From the NCBI RefSeq assembly GCF_001306115.1, contig NZ_LGCL01000018.1:1-47190 (forward strand): a DNA stretch of 47,190 nt, written 5' to 3'. Below the pieces are notes generated by a model. It did no database searches and was not told where the DNA came from. It worked only from the letters and a program-made list of their open reading frames with translations. Made by a program: the position numbers and the translations under genes. How positions within the stretch are numbered: position 1 is the first letter of the stretch; the number at the start of each line of letters is the position of its first letter. Shown here one piece after another: positions 26,003 through 33,557 of the stretch. Origin of the DNA: Ornatilinea apprima. Lineage in GTDB: Bacteria; Chloroflexota; Anaerolineae; Anaerolineales; Anaerolineaceae.

Positions 26003-26207
26003 GGTTCACCTGTATTTTTCCCAGCGCAAATCGCCGCGTTTGATTGATATTGAAAGTATATCGGTTTCTGAAACGCCGCGCAACTACATGCAAACAGACA
26101 GGCCGGCAACCAACCTTCGCGACCTAACTTTGGATAGGCGCGCACCCAACCCTACCGGGGGTATAAAAAAAGCGTTGGCATCAAACGTATTTGTAAGGAG
26201 ATAGACC

Positions 26208-26837
26208 ATGATTACTGAAGATATCTGGAGTCATTTTGGCAGTTGGTGGGCAGTTGCCCTGTGGATTGTATTGTACGGCGTGTTTCTGCTGTTCATGCCC
26301 TTCTACAAGAAGAGCCAGCGCAAGCCCTCTACGGCTTACATGGCCTTTGTGGTCGCCTACGCCCTGGAGATGTTCGGCATCCCGATGAGCATGTTCATCA
26401 TCGGCTGGGCGTTTGGCATCACCCTGCCCGAAGGCGTGCTGTGGGGCCACACCCTGGGCCAGTGGATCGGCTACTGGGGTATGTACCTGGGAATCGCCAC
26501 CAGCCTGCTGGGCGGTATGCTGATCTTCTTTGGCTGGCGGCGCATCTATAAGGAATACTGGAGCCGGAATGAAGGAACGGGCAAAATCGTCACCGGCGGC
26601 ATTTACCGCTACATCCGCCACCCGCAGTACACCGGCTTTATGCTGGTCACCCTGGGCATGATGATGGAATGGGCCACCCTGCCTCTGCTGATCATGTGGC
26701 CAATCCTGGGCGTCATCTATTACCGCCTTGCCCTGCGCGAAGAAAAAGATATGCTGGCCGAGTTCGGTGAGGCCTATGCCCAATACCGCCAGCAGACCGG
26801 CATGTTCCTGCCGCGATGGGGAAAAGCAAAAGCTTAA
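26208..26837 (+). CDS. ICMT/PEMT-like membrane methyltransferase
   Basis: 209 residues with about five membrane segments. The C-terminal signature GGIYRYIRHPQYTGFMLVTLGMMMEW and ALREEKDMLAEFGEAYAQYRQQTGMFLP is that of isoprenylcysteine carboxyl methyltransferase-like bacterial enzymes (R-x2-R-H-P-x-Y, then E-E-x2-L-x3-FG-x2-Y). These use S-adenosylmethionine; substrates in bacteria are mostly unknown and may be lipids or small molecules. ATG 26208 has GGAG upstream. Monocistronic, followed by a terminator. Confidence 0.85.
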   Translation: MITEDIWSHFGSWWAVALWIVLYGVFLLFMPFYKKSQRKPSTAYMAFVVAYALEMFGIPMSMFIIGWAFGITLPEGVLWGHTLGQWIGYWGMYLGIATSLLGGMLIFFGWRRIYKEYWSRNEGTGKIVTGGIYRYIRHPQYTGFMLVTLGMMMEWATLPLLIMWPILGVIYYRLALREEKDMLAEFGEAYAQYRQQTGMFLPRWGKAKA

Positions 26838-26867
26838 ACCACAGCCCAATACAGGGTGGGTGATCAT

Positions 26868-26898
26868 CAGGGCGCGGCGCTGCCGCGCCCTGTTTTTT
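26868..26898 (+). terminator. Intrinsic terminator after the ICMT-like gene
   Basis: CAGGGCGCGGC pairs with GCCGCGCCCTG across a short GCT loop, followed by TTTTTT. Confidence 0.9.
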
Positions 26899-26964
26899 GC
26901 CCGAGCGCAGGGTTTACAACCGGGAGTACAATAGAAAAAAATCCACCCGCAGCGAGGTTAAAGT

Positions 26965-27423
26965 ATGACAAACTCCCCTTATCATCAAGATAATGCCGCA
27001 ATGCTCGAACGCCTGCGCGAGTTCGCGGCGCGCGCTACTCAAGCCGATCTATGCCAACCCATGCCCGCTGGCTGGACGGTAAGCGCGGTACTGGCGCATC
27101 TGGCCTTTTGGGACACGCGCGCCAGCACCCTGATGCGCCAATGGCAGGCTGAGGGCATCACCCCCTCGCCCATTGACGTGGACGTGATCAACGAGGTAAC
27201 CCGCCCGCTGTGCCTGGCGATAGAGCCGCGCGCCGCGCTGGAGCTGATGCTGCGCTGCGCTGCCGAAGTGGACGCGCTGATTGAGGCCAGCGACCCGGCC
27301 TTTCTGCGCCAAATGGAAACCGACGGCCAAACCGTGCACCTGAATCGCGGTCAGCACCGCCGCACCCACCTGACCGAGATCTACCAGGCGCTCGGCTGGG
27401 CGCCGGACGCGCAGCAGGAATGA
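26965..27423 (+). CDS. DinB-superfamily protein
   Basis: 152 residues, predicted four-helix bundle. It starts ERLREFAARATQADLCQPMPAGWTVSAVLAHLAFWDTRASTLM, the DinB/maleylpyruvate-isomerase-like pattern with a metal-ligand His in AHLAFWD. The further His residues HRRTHLTEIYQALG near the C-terminus complete the possible site. Such proteins are thiol- or metal-dependent transferases or stress proteins; the substrate is unknown. GAGG precedes ATG 26965. Its end overlaps the next gene by four bases, and another DinB-like gene lies at 28851. Confidence 0.8.
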   Translation: MTNSPYHQDNAAMLERLREFAARATQADLCQPMPAGWTVSAVLAHLAFWDTRASTLMRQWQAEGITPSPIDVDVINEVTRPLCLAIEPRAALELMLRCAAEVDALIEASDPAFLRQMETDGQTVHLNRGQHRRTHLTEIYQALGWAPDAQQE

Positions 27424-27986
27424 CAGCGGCCCCCGCTCCCCTGCCGGTAGACATTGCCAACCTGATGTGGCTGCTGCCGGTGGTCTTTATGCTGCACGAC
27501 TTTGAAGAAATCATCATGATCAAACCCTGGCTGGCGCGCGGCCTGCCAGCGATTCAGGAGCGATACCCGCGCCTGGCGCGCCTGATCGCGGGCAGCACCG
27601 GCGGGCTGTCGCAGCCGGCCTTTGCCCTGATCGTCGCCGAAGAGTTTGTAATCATCAGCCTGCTCACCTGGCTGGCAGTGGCTGCGTCCAACCTCACCCT
27701 CTGGCTGGCCCTGTTGATGGGCTTCTTCGTGCATCTGCTGATGCACATCGGCCAGTTCATTGCCGCGCGCGCCTACGTGCCGGTGATCCTCACCAGCCCG
27801 CCCGCGGCGGCCTACTGCCTCTACGCGGCATGGCAAATCAACCAGCTTTATCCCATCGACTGGCCAAAAATCTGGCTCTGGTCTGCCGCCGTGGCCGCGT
27901 TGATCGTCATCAACCTGGCCGCCGCCGTGCGCCTGGCAAAAGGCTTCGACGCCTGGCTGCAGACCCATTTTTCCGCCGCTACCTGA
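27420..27986 (+). CDS. HXXEE domain membrane protein
   Basis: 188 residues with about five membrane segments. The name-giving motif is visible as MLHDFEEIIMIKPWL (His-x-x-Glu-Glu), with IVAEEFVIISLLTWL and LLMGFFVHLLMHIGQFIAARAYVP as the second and third conserved parts. Function of the family is unknown. The start overlaps the preceding gene stop (ATGA), so coupled translation is likely; the nucleotidyltransferase gene follows after 12 bp. Confidence 0.85.
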   Translation: MTAAPAPLPVDIANLMWLLPVVFMLHDFEEIIMIKPWLARGLPAIQERYPRLARLIAGSTGGLSQPAFALIVAEEFVIISLLTWLAVAASNLTLWLALLMGFFVHLLMHIGQFIAARAYVPVILTSPPAAAYCLYAAWQINQLYPIDWPKIWLWSAAVAALIVINLAAAVRLAKGFDAWLQTHFSAAT

Positions 27987-27998
27987 AAGGACCCACCC

Positions 27999-28832
27999 AT
28001 GCAAACCAACACCCGCCATCTTCAACTCGCGCAAGAGATTGCCCGGCGCCTGGAGCCATTCCCCGCCGTTCAGGCCGTGGCTGTGGGCGGCTCGCTGGCC
28101 GGCGGGCACGCCGACGAGACATCCGATATTGACCTGTACGTCTTCACCACCGCCGAGATTCCCCTGGCCTTCCGTAAAGCCATCATCGAAGAACTGGGCG
28201 CGTCCCACGCCGACCTGGACCTGCGCTTCTGGGACCCCGGCGACGAGTGGGTGCACGCTGACACCGGCATCGAAGTGGACATGGTGTATTGGGACACAGC
28301 CTGGATCAGCGAGCAGTTGGAGCGCGTGCTGGGACAGCAGCAGGCCGGCACCGGCTACACCACCTGCTTCTGGCACACCATCCGCCTCATCCAACCCCTC
28401 TTCGACCGCCAGGGCTGGCTGGCCGCCCTGCGGGACAAAGCCGCCCAACCTTACCCGCCCGCCTTGCGCCAGGAGATCATCGCCAAGAATATGGCCGTCA
28501 TCCGCGGCTGCATCCCCGCCTACGAGAGCCAGGTCAACAAAGCCTTGCGGCGCGGCGACGCGGTCAGCGTCAATCACCGCCTGGCGGCCCTGCTGGCCAG
28601 CTACTTCGACGCCCTGTTTGCCTACAACTGGCTCACCCACCCCGGCGAGAAACGTCTGGTAGAATATGCCTTAAAGCACTGCCGCCGCGCCCCCGCCGGC
28701 ATGGCCGCAGAGATCAACACCGTGCTGCGCCTGGCCGGGGACATGCGCCCCGAACTGAGCGGCGCGCTGGCCGGGCTGATCGACGGGCTGGAGGCGTGCC
28801 TGGCTTCCGGCGAACTGCCGCCGCTGGATTGA
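27999..28832 (+). CDS. Nucleotidyltransferase-fold protein
   Basis: 277 residues. The N-terminal nucleotidyltransferase motif is VGGSLAGGHADETSDIDLYVF (G-S-x-A-G and D-x-D), with a further acidic residue in GIEVDMVYWD. The C-terminal helical part (VNKALRRGDAVSVNHRLAALLASYFDALFAYN) resembles the DUF4037-type or aminoglycoside-adenylyltransferase-type helical domain. It may transfer a nucleotide to a small molecule or protein; the substrate is unknown. ATG 27999 has GAAAGGACCC upstream. Within the 26965-29336 unit. Confidence 0.78.
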   Translation: MQTNTRHLQLAQEIARRLEPFPAVQAVAVGGSLAGGHADETSDIDLYVFTTAEIPLAFRKAIIEELGASHADLDLRFWDPGDEWVHADTGIEVDMVYWDTAWISEQLERVLGQQQAGTGYTTCFWHTIRLIQPLFDRQGWLAALRDKAAQPYPPALRQEIIAKNMAVIRGCIPAYESQVNKALRRGDAVSVNHRLAALLASYFDALFAYNWLTHPGEKRLVEYALKHCRRAPAGMAAEINTVLRLAGDMRPELSGALAGLIDGLEACLASGELPPLD

Positions 28833-28850
28833 TCAACCAGGAGGAAACCA

Positions 28851-29336
28851 ATGACCGCAGCAATGACCAAAAAGGAATTTTTACGCACCCTGCGCGCCCA
28901 ACGCGCCCAATGGGAAGCCCTGGTGGCGTACATTGACGCGCGCGACATGCTGAAACCCGGCCCCGACGGCGGCTGGAGTGTGAAAGACATCATCGCCCAC
29001 ATCACCTGGTACGAGCGCGAAACCGTGGGCATGCTGCGCGCCCGCGCCCTGGAAGGCTCGGACTGGTGGTACCTGCCCCTCGACGAGCGCAACCAGCGCA
29101 TTCATGAGGAAGTGAGCCGCCTGCCCCTGGACGCCGTGCTGGACGAAGCCGACATGGTCTTTGCCGACCTGCTCAACGAGGTTGAACAGCTCAGCGAAGC
29201 AGACCTGCACGACGTAACCCGCTTTGAAGGCTGGCCCAGCGACTGGGTACCGTGGAAAGCCATCGCCAGCAACAGCTACGAACATTACCAGCAGCACCTC
29301 CCCGACTTGCTGCGCTGGGTCAAGCTGGAAGAGTAA
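28851..29336 (+). CDS. DinB-like / ClbS-DfsB family protein
   Basis: 161 residues. TKKEFLRTLRAQRAQWEALVAYID and GPDGGWSVKDIIAHITWYERETVGML match the DinB-like helical bundle; the C-terminal NSYEHYQQHLPDLLRWV carries the second His set. The ClbS/DfsB branch contains a self-resistance enzyme for colibactin, but a general stress role is equally possible. GGAGG precedes ATG 28851. It ends the four-gene plus-strand group and is followed by a MITE-like repeat. Confidence 0.8.
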   Translation: MTAAMTKKEFLRTLRAQRAQWEALVAYIDARDMLKPGPDGGWSVKDIIAHITWYERETVGMLRARALEGSDWWYLPLDERNQRIHEEVSRLPLDAVLDEADMVFADLLNEVEQLSEADLHDVTRFEGWPSDWVPWKAIASNSYEHYQQHLPDLLRWVKLEE

Positions 29337-29363
29337 CCCCCGCTTACGCCTTTCGGGCGCTCT

Positions 29364-29447
29364 TGTAGGGTGGCGTTGGCTGCGAATCCGCGGCCCGTTG
29401 ACTGCCCCCGTGGAACTGCGCGGCGAGTCCAACGCAGCCAACCCACC
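29364..29447. repeat. 84-bp MITE-like palindromic repeat, copy 1
   Basis: Starts TGTAGGGTGGCGTTGGCTGC and ends GCAGCCAACCCACC, so the ends form a long stem. Nearly identical to 29821-29904 (about five differences). Related elements occur in the tandem repeats at 41711 and 41867, and a miniature form lies in CRISPR-like spacer 3 (312-351). No coding capacity. Confidence 0.75.
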
Positions 29448-29531
29448 GTCTTCTTTTGCCTTGCTAACCTTGATTATCCACTTAACTTTTGAGTATGATC
29501 AACTTGCGAACAAATTCAGAGGGGAATAGCC

Positions 29532-29825
29532 ATGAAAGACGAAATCTTCCAGGAGCTTATAGCCAGTGTATAAGTAGGCGGACAAATTCTTCGCGGGGAG
29601 AAAGAACCCTCGCGCCGTTTTCAGCTCGACAGCCTGGATATTAAAAACATTCGCGAAAAATATAACCTTACTCAGCAGCAATTCGCCGCCATGCTGGGAA
29701 TCAGCGTGCGCACCCTGCGCAACTGGGAGCAGGGACGGCGTGTACCCAAAGGCCCTGCGATGGTATTGTTGCGCGTGGCCGATAAGCACCCCAAGGCAGT
29801 GTTGGATGTGGTGAGCGAGATGTAG
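29532..29825 (+). pseudogene. NadS-type antitoxin (XRE family) interrupted by a nonsense codon
   Basis: From ATG 29532 (GAGGGGAATAGCC upstream) the frame reads MKDEIFQELIASV, then TAA at 29571-29573, then continues open to TAG at 29823-29825. The remainder includes GEKEPSRRFQL, IREKYNLTQQQFAAMLGISV and RTLRNWEQGRRVPKGPAMVL, the helix-turn-helix and tail of NadS/HigA-like antitoxins. Codon 14, usually Lys or similar here, is changed to TAA by what could be a single substitution. No toxin gene is adjacent. The stop codon lies inside the repeat at 29821. A short N-terminally truncated product from an internal start cannot be excluded. Confidence 0.75.
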
Positions 29826-29904
29826 GGTGGCGTTGGCTGCGAATCCGTGGCACGTTGACTGCCCCCGTGGAACTGCGCGGCGAGTCTACCGCAGCCAACC
29901 CACC
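29821..29904. repeat. 84-bp MITE-like palindromic repeat, copy 2
   Basis: Second copy, same orientation as 29364-29447, with TGTAGGGTGG at one end and CCAACCCACC at the other. It supplies the stop codon of the broken antitoxin gene. It is followed up to about 30040 by another GC-rich hairpin (CTCCCCCGC/GCGGGGGAG near 30000-30020); no gene lies in 29826-30115. Confidence 0.75.
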
Positions 29905-30115
29905 GGCTTGTTCCATGCAACGTTGGCGCGGCGGGTCCGCACCCTTAGAACAGGCAACAAGCATGCCAGGAGCGCCAAACCCGCCCCGCCATTCTTCCTC
30001 TCCCCCGCTTCGCGGGGGAGGCGGAGGGGGCATTCCTCATTTCCCTCTTGCATTAATAGAAATTAAGTTCTATAATCAATTCAACGTCAAATCTTTTTCT
30101 ACCAAGAGGGAAGTA

Positions 30116-30574
30116 ATGAACACACCATTTGAAAAAATCAGCGTGCCCGCGCGGCCAGTGTTATCTGTCCGCAAGACCACCAGCGTGGAGAACCTGCCCG
30201 CCGAACTGGGGCGCGCCTACCAGGCGGTTATGCTCTACCTGCAAGAGCTGAACGAGCAGCCCGTAGGCGAGCCTTTCGCCATCTACTACAACATGGATAT
30301 GCAGGCCCTGGATGTGGAAATGGGCTTTCCGGTGCGCGCCGGGCTGCCGGGCCGCGGCGAGGTGCAGGCCAACCTGCTGCCGGCGGGTGAGATCGTCACC
30401 AGCGTGCATCAGGGCCCCTACCCAAGCATGGCACCCACCTACGAGGCCATGACCGCCTGGATGCAGGAAAACCACTACCAGCCCAGCGGCGTCGTGGGCG
30501 AGTTTTACCTCAACGACCCCGAAGAAGTGAAACCCGAAGAAGTCTTAACCCGCATCGAGTTCTACCTGTTGTAA
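30116..30574 (+). CDS. GyrI-like / AraC effector-binding domain protein
   Basis: 152 residues, a stand-alone ligand-binding fold. The N-terminal repeat starts ISVPARPVLSVRKTTSVENLPAELG, followed by GEPFAIYYNMDMQALDVEMGFPV. The second half has VTSVHQGPYPSMAPTYEAMTAWMQENHYQP and EFYLNDPEEVKPEEVLTRIEFYL, the conserved GyrI-like segments with the catalytic/ligand Glu and Tyr positions. It may bind or hydrolyse a small hydrophobic molecule. AGAGGG precedes ATG 30116; an upstream open frame through the repeat is not expected to be translated. Confidence 0.85.
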   Translation: MNTPFEKISVPARPVLSVRKTTSVENLPAELGRAYQAVMLYLQELNEQPVGEPFAIYYNMDMQALDVEMGFPVRAGLPGRGEVQANLLPAGEIVTSVHQGPYPSMAPTYEAMTAWMQENHYQPSGVVGEFYLNDPEEVKPEEVLTRIEFYLL

Positions 30575-30582
30575 ACGCAAAC

Positions 30583-30620
30583 AGCGGGGCTGTCGTTGAT
30601 GCGGCAGCCCCGCTTTGAAT
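30583..30620. terminator. Bidirectional terminator
   Basis: AGCGGGGCTG pairs with CAGCCCCGCT across an 11-base loop, followed by TTGAATTTTT. It separates the plus-strand GyrI-like gene from the convergent ABC exporter operon. Confidence 0.8.
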
Positions 30621-30626
30621 TTTTGG

Positions 30627-31418
30627 CTAACTCGACGCGCTGGCGTAACGCCGCGTGGCGCGGTCGAAGACCCAAGACGCCCCCACCAGCATCACCGCCG
30701 CCAGCGCCAGCCCGCCCGCCAGCATCCAGGGGTTCAACTGCCCGGTGAGCGCCTGGGCGGGGATGCTGGTCATCATACCCACCGGCACCAGCCAGGTGAG
30801 CGCGAAGCGCAGCGCGGGCGGGTAGATCTGCACCGGGTAGCGCGCCAGTTGAAACACGGCGTCAAACACCCAGGTGAACACCATCCCCGGGCTTTGAAAG
30901 GCCAGCGAGGTGAAAGCCAGCAGCGCGGCGTAGAGCAGCACCACCGCCGCCAGCAGCGCCAGCCCAAACAGCAGCCAGTTTTCCAGGCCAATGGGCTGCT
31001 GCGCGCGCGTCACCGCCGCGGCCAGCACCCCCACCCCCAGCAGCAAGTCGAACAGGGCAAAGAAGCGCCAGCGCCGGAAGGTCACCAGAAAGCGCGTGTT
31101 GGCCGGGCGCAGCAGGGTAAAGTCAAACTGCCCGTTCCAGATCTCCTGTCCCAACCCGGCCAGCGCCTCCAGACTGGGGCCGATGAACAGCCCGCGCAGC
31201 GCGCTCACCACCAGGTACACCCCCAGAATGGCCAGCGCCGAAGCGTAGTCCCAGCCGCTGATCTGCCGCACCTGAGCGAAAAGCACGCTCATCCCCAGCA
31301 CCCCCACCCCCAAATTGAGCAGCGAATGCAGCACCTGCATCCAGAAGTTCTCGCGGTAGGCCAGTTCTTCCTGCGCCGAGGCGCGCATTAACGCGCCGAT
31401 CAATTTCATCCAGTACAT
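30627..31418 (-). CDS. ABC-2 type transporter permease (second subunit)
   Basis: 263 residues, six membrane segments. MYWMKLIGALMRASAQEELAYRENFWMQVLHSLLNLGVGVLGMSVLF is typical of ABC-2 permeases of the DUF990/YhaP-like group, and LAGLGQEIWNGQFDFTLLRPANTRFLVTFRR is the characteristic cytoplasmic loop. ATG 31418 lies two bases after the stop of the upstream permease gene; a longer upstream frame is not needed. It forms a heterodimeric export channel with the next gene and the ATPase at 32209. Substrate unknown. Confidence 0.85.
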   Translation of the reverse strand: MYWMKLIGALMRASAQEELAYRENFWMQVLHSLLNLGVGVLGMSVLFAQVRQISGWDYASALAILGVYLVVSALRGLFIGPSLEALAGLGQEIWNGQFDFTLLRPANTRFLVTFRRWRFFALFDLLLGVGVLAAAVTRAQQPIGLENWLLFGLALLAAVVLLYAALLAFTSLAFQSPGMVFTWVFDAVFQLARYPVQIYPPALRFALTWLVPVGMMTSIPAQALTGQLNPWMLAGGLALAAVMLVGASWVFDRATRRYASASS

Positions 31419-31420
31419 GC

Positions 31421-32212
31421 TTAACCTCCCACCGCGCTGTAACGTTTGATCCCCGCGCGCCACATCAGCGCCGCCAGCAGCAGCGCCAGCGCTGCCCAAC
31501 CGGCCTGCACCGCCAGCCCAAAGGCCACCTCACCCGCCGGCAGACCGTCCATCAGCACCTCCACCGGGAAGCCCACCATGTAGCGGAACGGCAGCAGCCG
31601 CGCCGCGCCCTGCAGAAGGCCGGGCAGCAGCGTTACCGGGGCGACCACGCCGGAGAGCAGAAAGACCAGCGCGTCTTGCACGGCCAGCAGCGCGTCGGCG
31701 CGCGTGTACCAGAAGGCCAGCAGTGCCAGCCAGTAACCCCACACAAAGCGCAGCAGCCAGGCCAGCGCCAGCGAGAGTAGAAACAGCAGCAGCGCGGATC
31801 CGCTCACCTGCATCTCCGGGCGCAGAATCAAGGCCAGCGCGCCGGCCACCGGCAGCACAAAGGCCAGGGTTACCGTCTTCCCGGCCGCCTCGGACGAGAG
31901 CACCTGGTACACCGCCGGCAGCGGCTGCAGCAGCCAGGTGTTCAGCTCGCCCATGCGGATCACGTCGCCCAGCGTCCAGTTGGCCTGGGCGTAGGTGAAC
32001 TGGTTGACGAAGATCAGCACCAGGTAATAGGCCGCGAACCCGCCGCGGCTGTACCCGCCCAGGCTGCCCTGCCCGGCCGCCGCCGACCAGACCAGCAGCG
32101 AGACCAGCGGCGGCACCATCCAGCCGAAGGCCAAAATGAAAAAGAAAGCGCGGTGCTGCATCCAGCTCAGCCAGGTGCGGCGGATTAACGCCCATCCTCC
32201 CCGCAGGTTCAT
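31421..32212 (-). CDS. ABC-2 type transporter permease (first subunit)
   Basis: 263 residues, six membrane segments. It resembles its downstream partner: LTWLSWMQHRAFFFI-like N-terminus, then a loop with ANWTLGDVIRMGELNTWLLQPLPAVYQVL, matching the GE-x-x-x-LLQPL pattern of this permease family. The ATG overlaps the ATPase stop by four bases. The trio (ATPase, two permeases) is a common exporter set, sometimes linked to drug or lipid export. Confidence 0.85.
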   Translation of the reverse strand: MNLRGGWALIRRTWLSWMQHRAFFFILAFGWMVPPLVSLLVWSAAAGQGSLGGYSRGGFAAYYLVLIFVNQFTYAQANWTLGDVIRMGELNTWLLQPLPAVYQVLSSEAAGKTVTLAFVLPVAGALALILRPEMQVSGSALLLFLLSLALAWLLRFVWGYWLALLAFWYTRADALLAVQDALVFLLSGVVAPVTLLPGLLQGAARLLPFRYMVGFPVEVLMDGLPAGEVAFGLAVQAGWAALALLLAALMWRAGIKRYSAVGG

Positions 32213-33195
32213 AGCGATCCCTCCTGATAAATCTGGTCAATCACCGCCTCAATCGGCGGGTCTTCCACCCCCAGGTCGGCCACCGGCAGGGCGTTGAGCA
32301 GGGCGGCAATCGTCTCGGTGGCGTATTCGCGGCGCACGCGCAGGCATTGGCGCTCATCCGCGCCCTCCTGCCATTCCGCGCCGTCGGGCAGGCGCACAGC
32401 GGCCAGCGCCTCGGCGCTGGTCTGCGCCAGGCTGAACTGGATCAGCTTGAACGGCGAGAGGCGCTGCGCCAGTCCATTCAGCGCGCCGTCATAAAGCACC
32501 ACCCCGTGGTGGATGAGGATCACCCGCGGGCAGAGCGCCGAGACGTCGCCCATGTAGTGGCTGGTGAGCATCACCGTGCAGCCGTGCAGCTGGTTGTAGC
32601 GGCGCACAAAAGCGCGCAGGCGCGCCTGCATCGACACGTCCAGACCGAGGGTGGGCTCGTCGAGGAAGAGCACTTGCGGGCGGTGGATCAGCCCGGCCAC
32701 CAGCTCGCACTTCATCCGCTCGCCCAGCGAGAGGTTGCGCGCCGGTTTGCGCAGCAGGTCTTGCATCTCCAGCAGCTCCACCAGTTCGTCAATCACCTGG
32801 TCCTGCTCGGCGCGCGGCACAGAATAGATCTCGCCCAGCACGCGGAAGGTGTCCAGCGGGGGAATATCCCACTGCAGCTGGCTCTTGTTGCCCAGCACCA
32901 TGCTGATGCGGCGCAGGTAGGCGGGCTTGCGCTCCCAGGGGATAAAATCGGCCACGCGCGCCGATCCGCCGCTGGGGTACAGCAGCCCGGCGAGCATTTT
33001 CAGCGTGGTGGTTTTGCCCGCGCCGTTGGGCCCGATCAGCCCCACCATCTCGCCAGCCTGCACCGAGAAGCTCACCCCGCGCACGGCGGGCACTTCTTCG
33101 TAGGTGGGCTTGAACAGACTGCCCAGCGCGGATTTCAGGCCGGCCTGGCGCACCGGCACGCGATAGGTTTTGGTTAAATTCTGCACTTCGATCAT
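32209..33195 (-). CDS. ABC-2 exporter ATPase
   Basis: 328 residues. Walker A is GLIGPNGAGKTTTLKML, the Q-loop is near MVLGNKSQLQWDIPPLDTF, the signature is LSLGERMKCELVAGLI, Walker B is VLFLDEPTLGLDVSMQ, and the switch region is VMLTSHYMGDV. A C-terminal extension of about 90 residues is usual for this export family. ATG 33195 is chosen because it matches the family start MIEVQNLTKTY; an in-frame ATG at 33219 adds eight residues. First gene of the three-gene exporter operon. Confidence 0.9.
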   Translation of the reverse strand: MIEVQNLTKTYRVPVRQAGLKSALGSLFKPTYEEVPAVRGVSFSVQAGEMVGLIGPNGAGKTTTLKMLAGLLYPSGGSARVADFIPWERKPAYLRRISMVLGNKSQLQWDIPPLDTFRVLGEIYSVPRAEQDQVIDELVELLEMQDLLRKPARNLSLGERMKCELVAGLIHRPQVLFLDEPTLGLDVSMQARLRAFVRRYNQLHGCTVMLTSHYMGDVSALCPRVILIHHGVVLYDGALNGLAQRLSPFKLIQFSLAQTSAEALAAVRLPDGAEWQEGADERQCLRVRREYATETIAALLNALPVADLGVEDPPIEAVIDQIYQEGSL

Positions 33196-33274
33196 GCGTT
33201 TGATTTCCTTTCCAAACAAAGAATCTCCTTATTGATGGTACAACATTGGTGTGCAAGTGGAGGGTTTGGAAAGA

Positions 33275-33303
33275 GAAAAAACCGCCGGGGATACCGGCGG
33301 CTT
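33275..33303 (-). terminator. Terminator of the selenium-associated operon
   Basis: On the minus strand GCCGCCGG, a short loop, CCGGCGG and TTTTTT, lying 27 bp after the DUF3343 stop. Confidence 0.85.
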
Positions 33304-33329
33304 TCTTGAACCAACTGTGTCAGGCTAAC

Positions 33330-33557
33330 TCAGGCGTAATCGAAAACAATTTCGCGGTAGGCGGCTTTAGCCGCGGCCAGCAATTTGACCGCCGGTTCCA
33401 GCAAGGATTTCGGCACGCGCGCGCACAGGCCGCAGTCCGAACTGAACTGGCGCGGCACAGGCACCAGTTTGCATTCCACGCCTTTATCCATCAAGATTTT
33501 TTCAAGGCGCATGGCCTGAGCAGTCGAATCGACCAGAAAATAGGCGTACTCAGTCAT
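33330..33557 (-). CDS. DUF3343 protein (putative Se/S carrier-like)
   Basis: 75 residues: MTEYAYFLVDSTAQAMRLEK at the start, SSDCGLCARVPKSLLE in the middle with a CGLC Cys pair, and VFDYA at the end. This is the DUF3343 family, which in many genomes sits beside yedE, yedF and a selenium-linked cysteine desulfurase. A role as thiol or selenide carrier is suggested by that context but is unproven. ATG 33557 overlaps the desulfurase gene end by eight bases, so translation is probably coupled. Last gene of the operon. Confidence 0.85.
   Translation of the reverse strand: MTEYAYFLVDSTAQAMRLEKILMDKGVECKLVPVPRQFSSDCGLCARVPKSLLEPAVKLLAAAKAAYREIVFDYA

Noticed and set aside
30615..31391. 258-residue plus-strand ORF opposite the ABC permease
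   Set aside because: Gln/His/Arg-rich composition typical of antisense of a membrane protein gene; no homology pattern.
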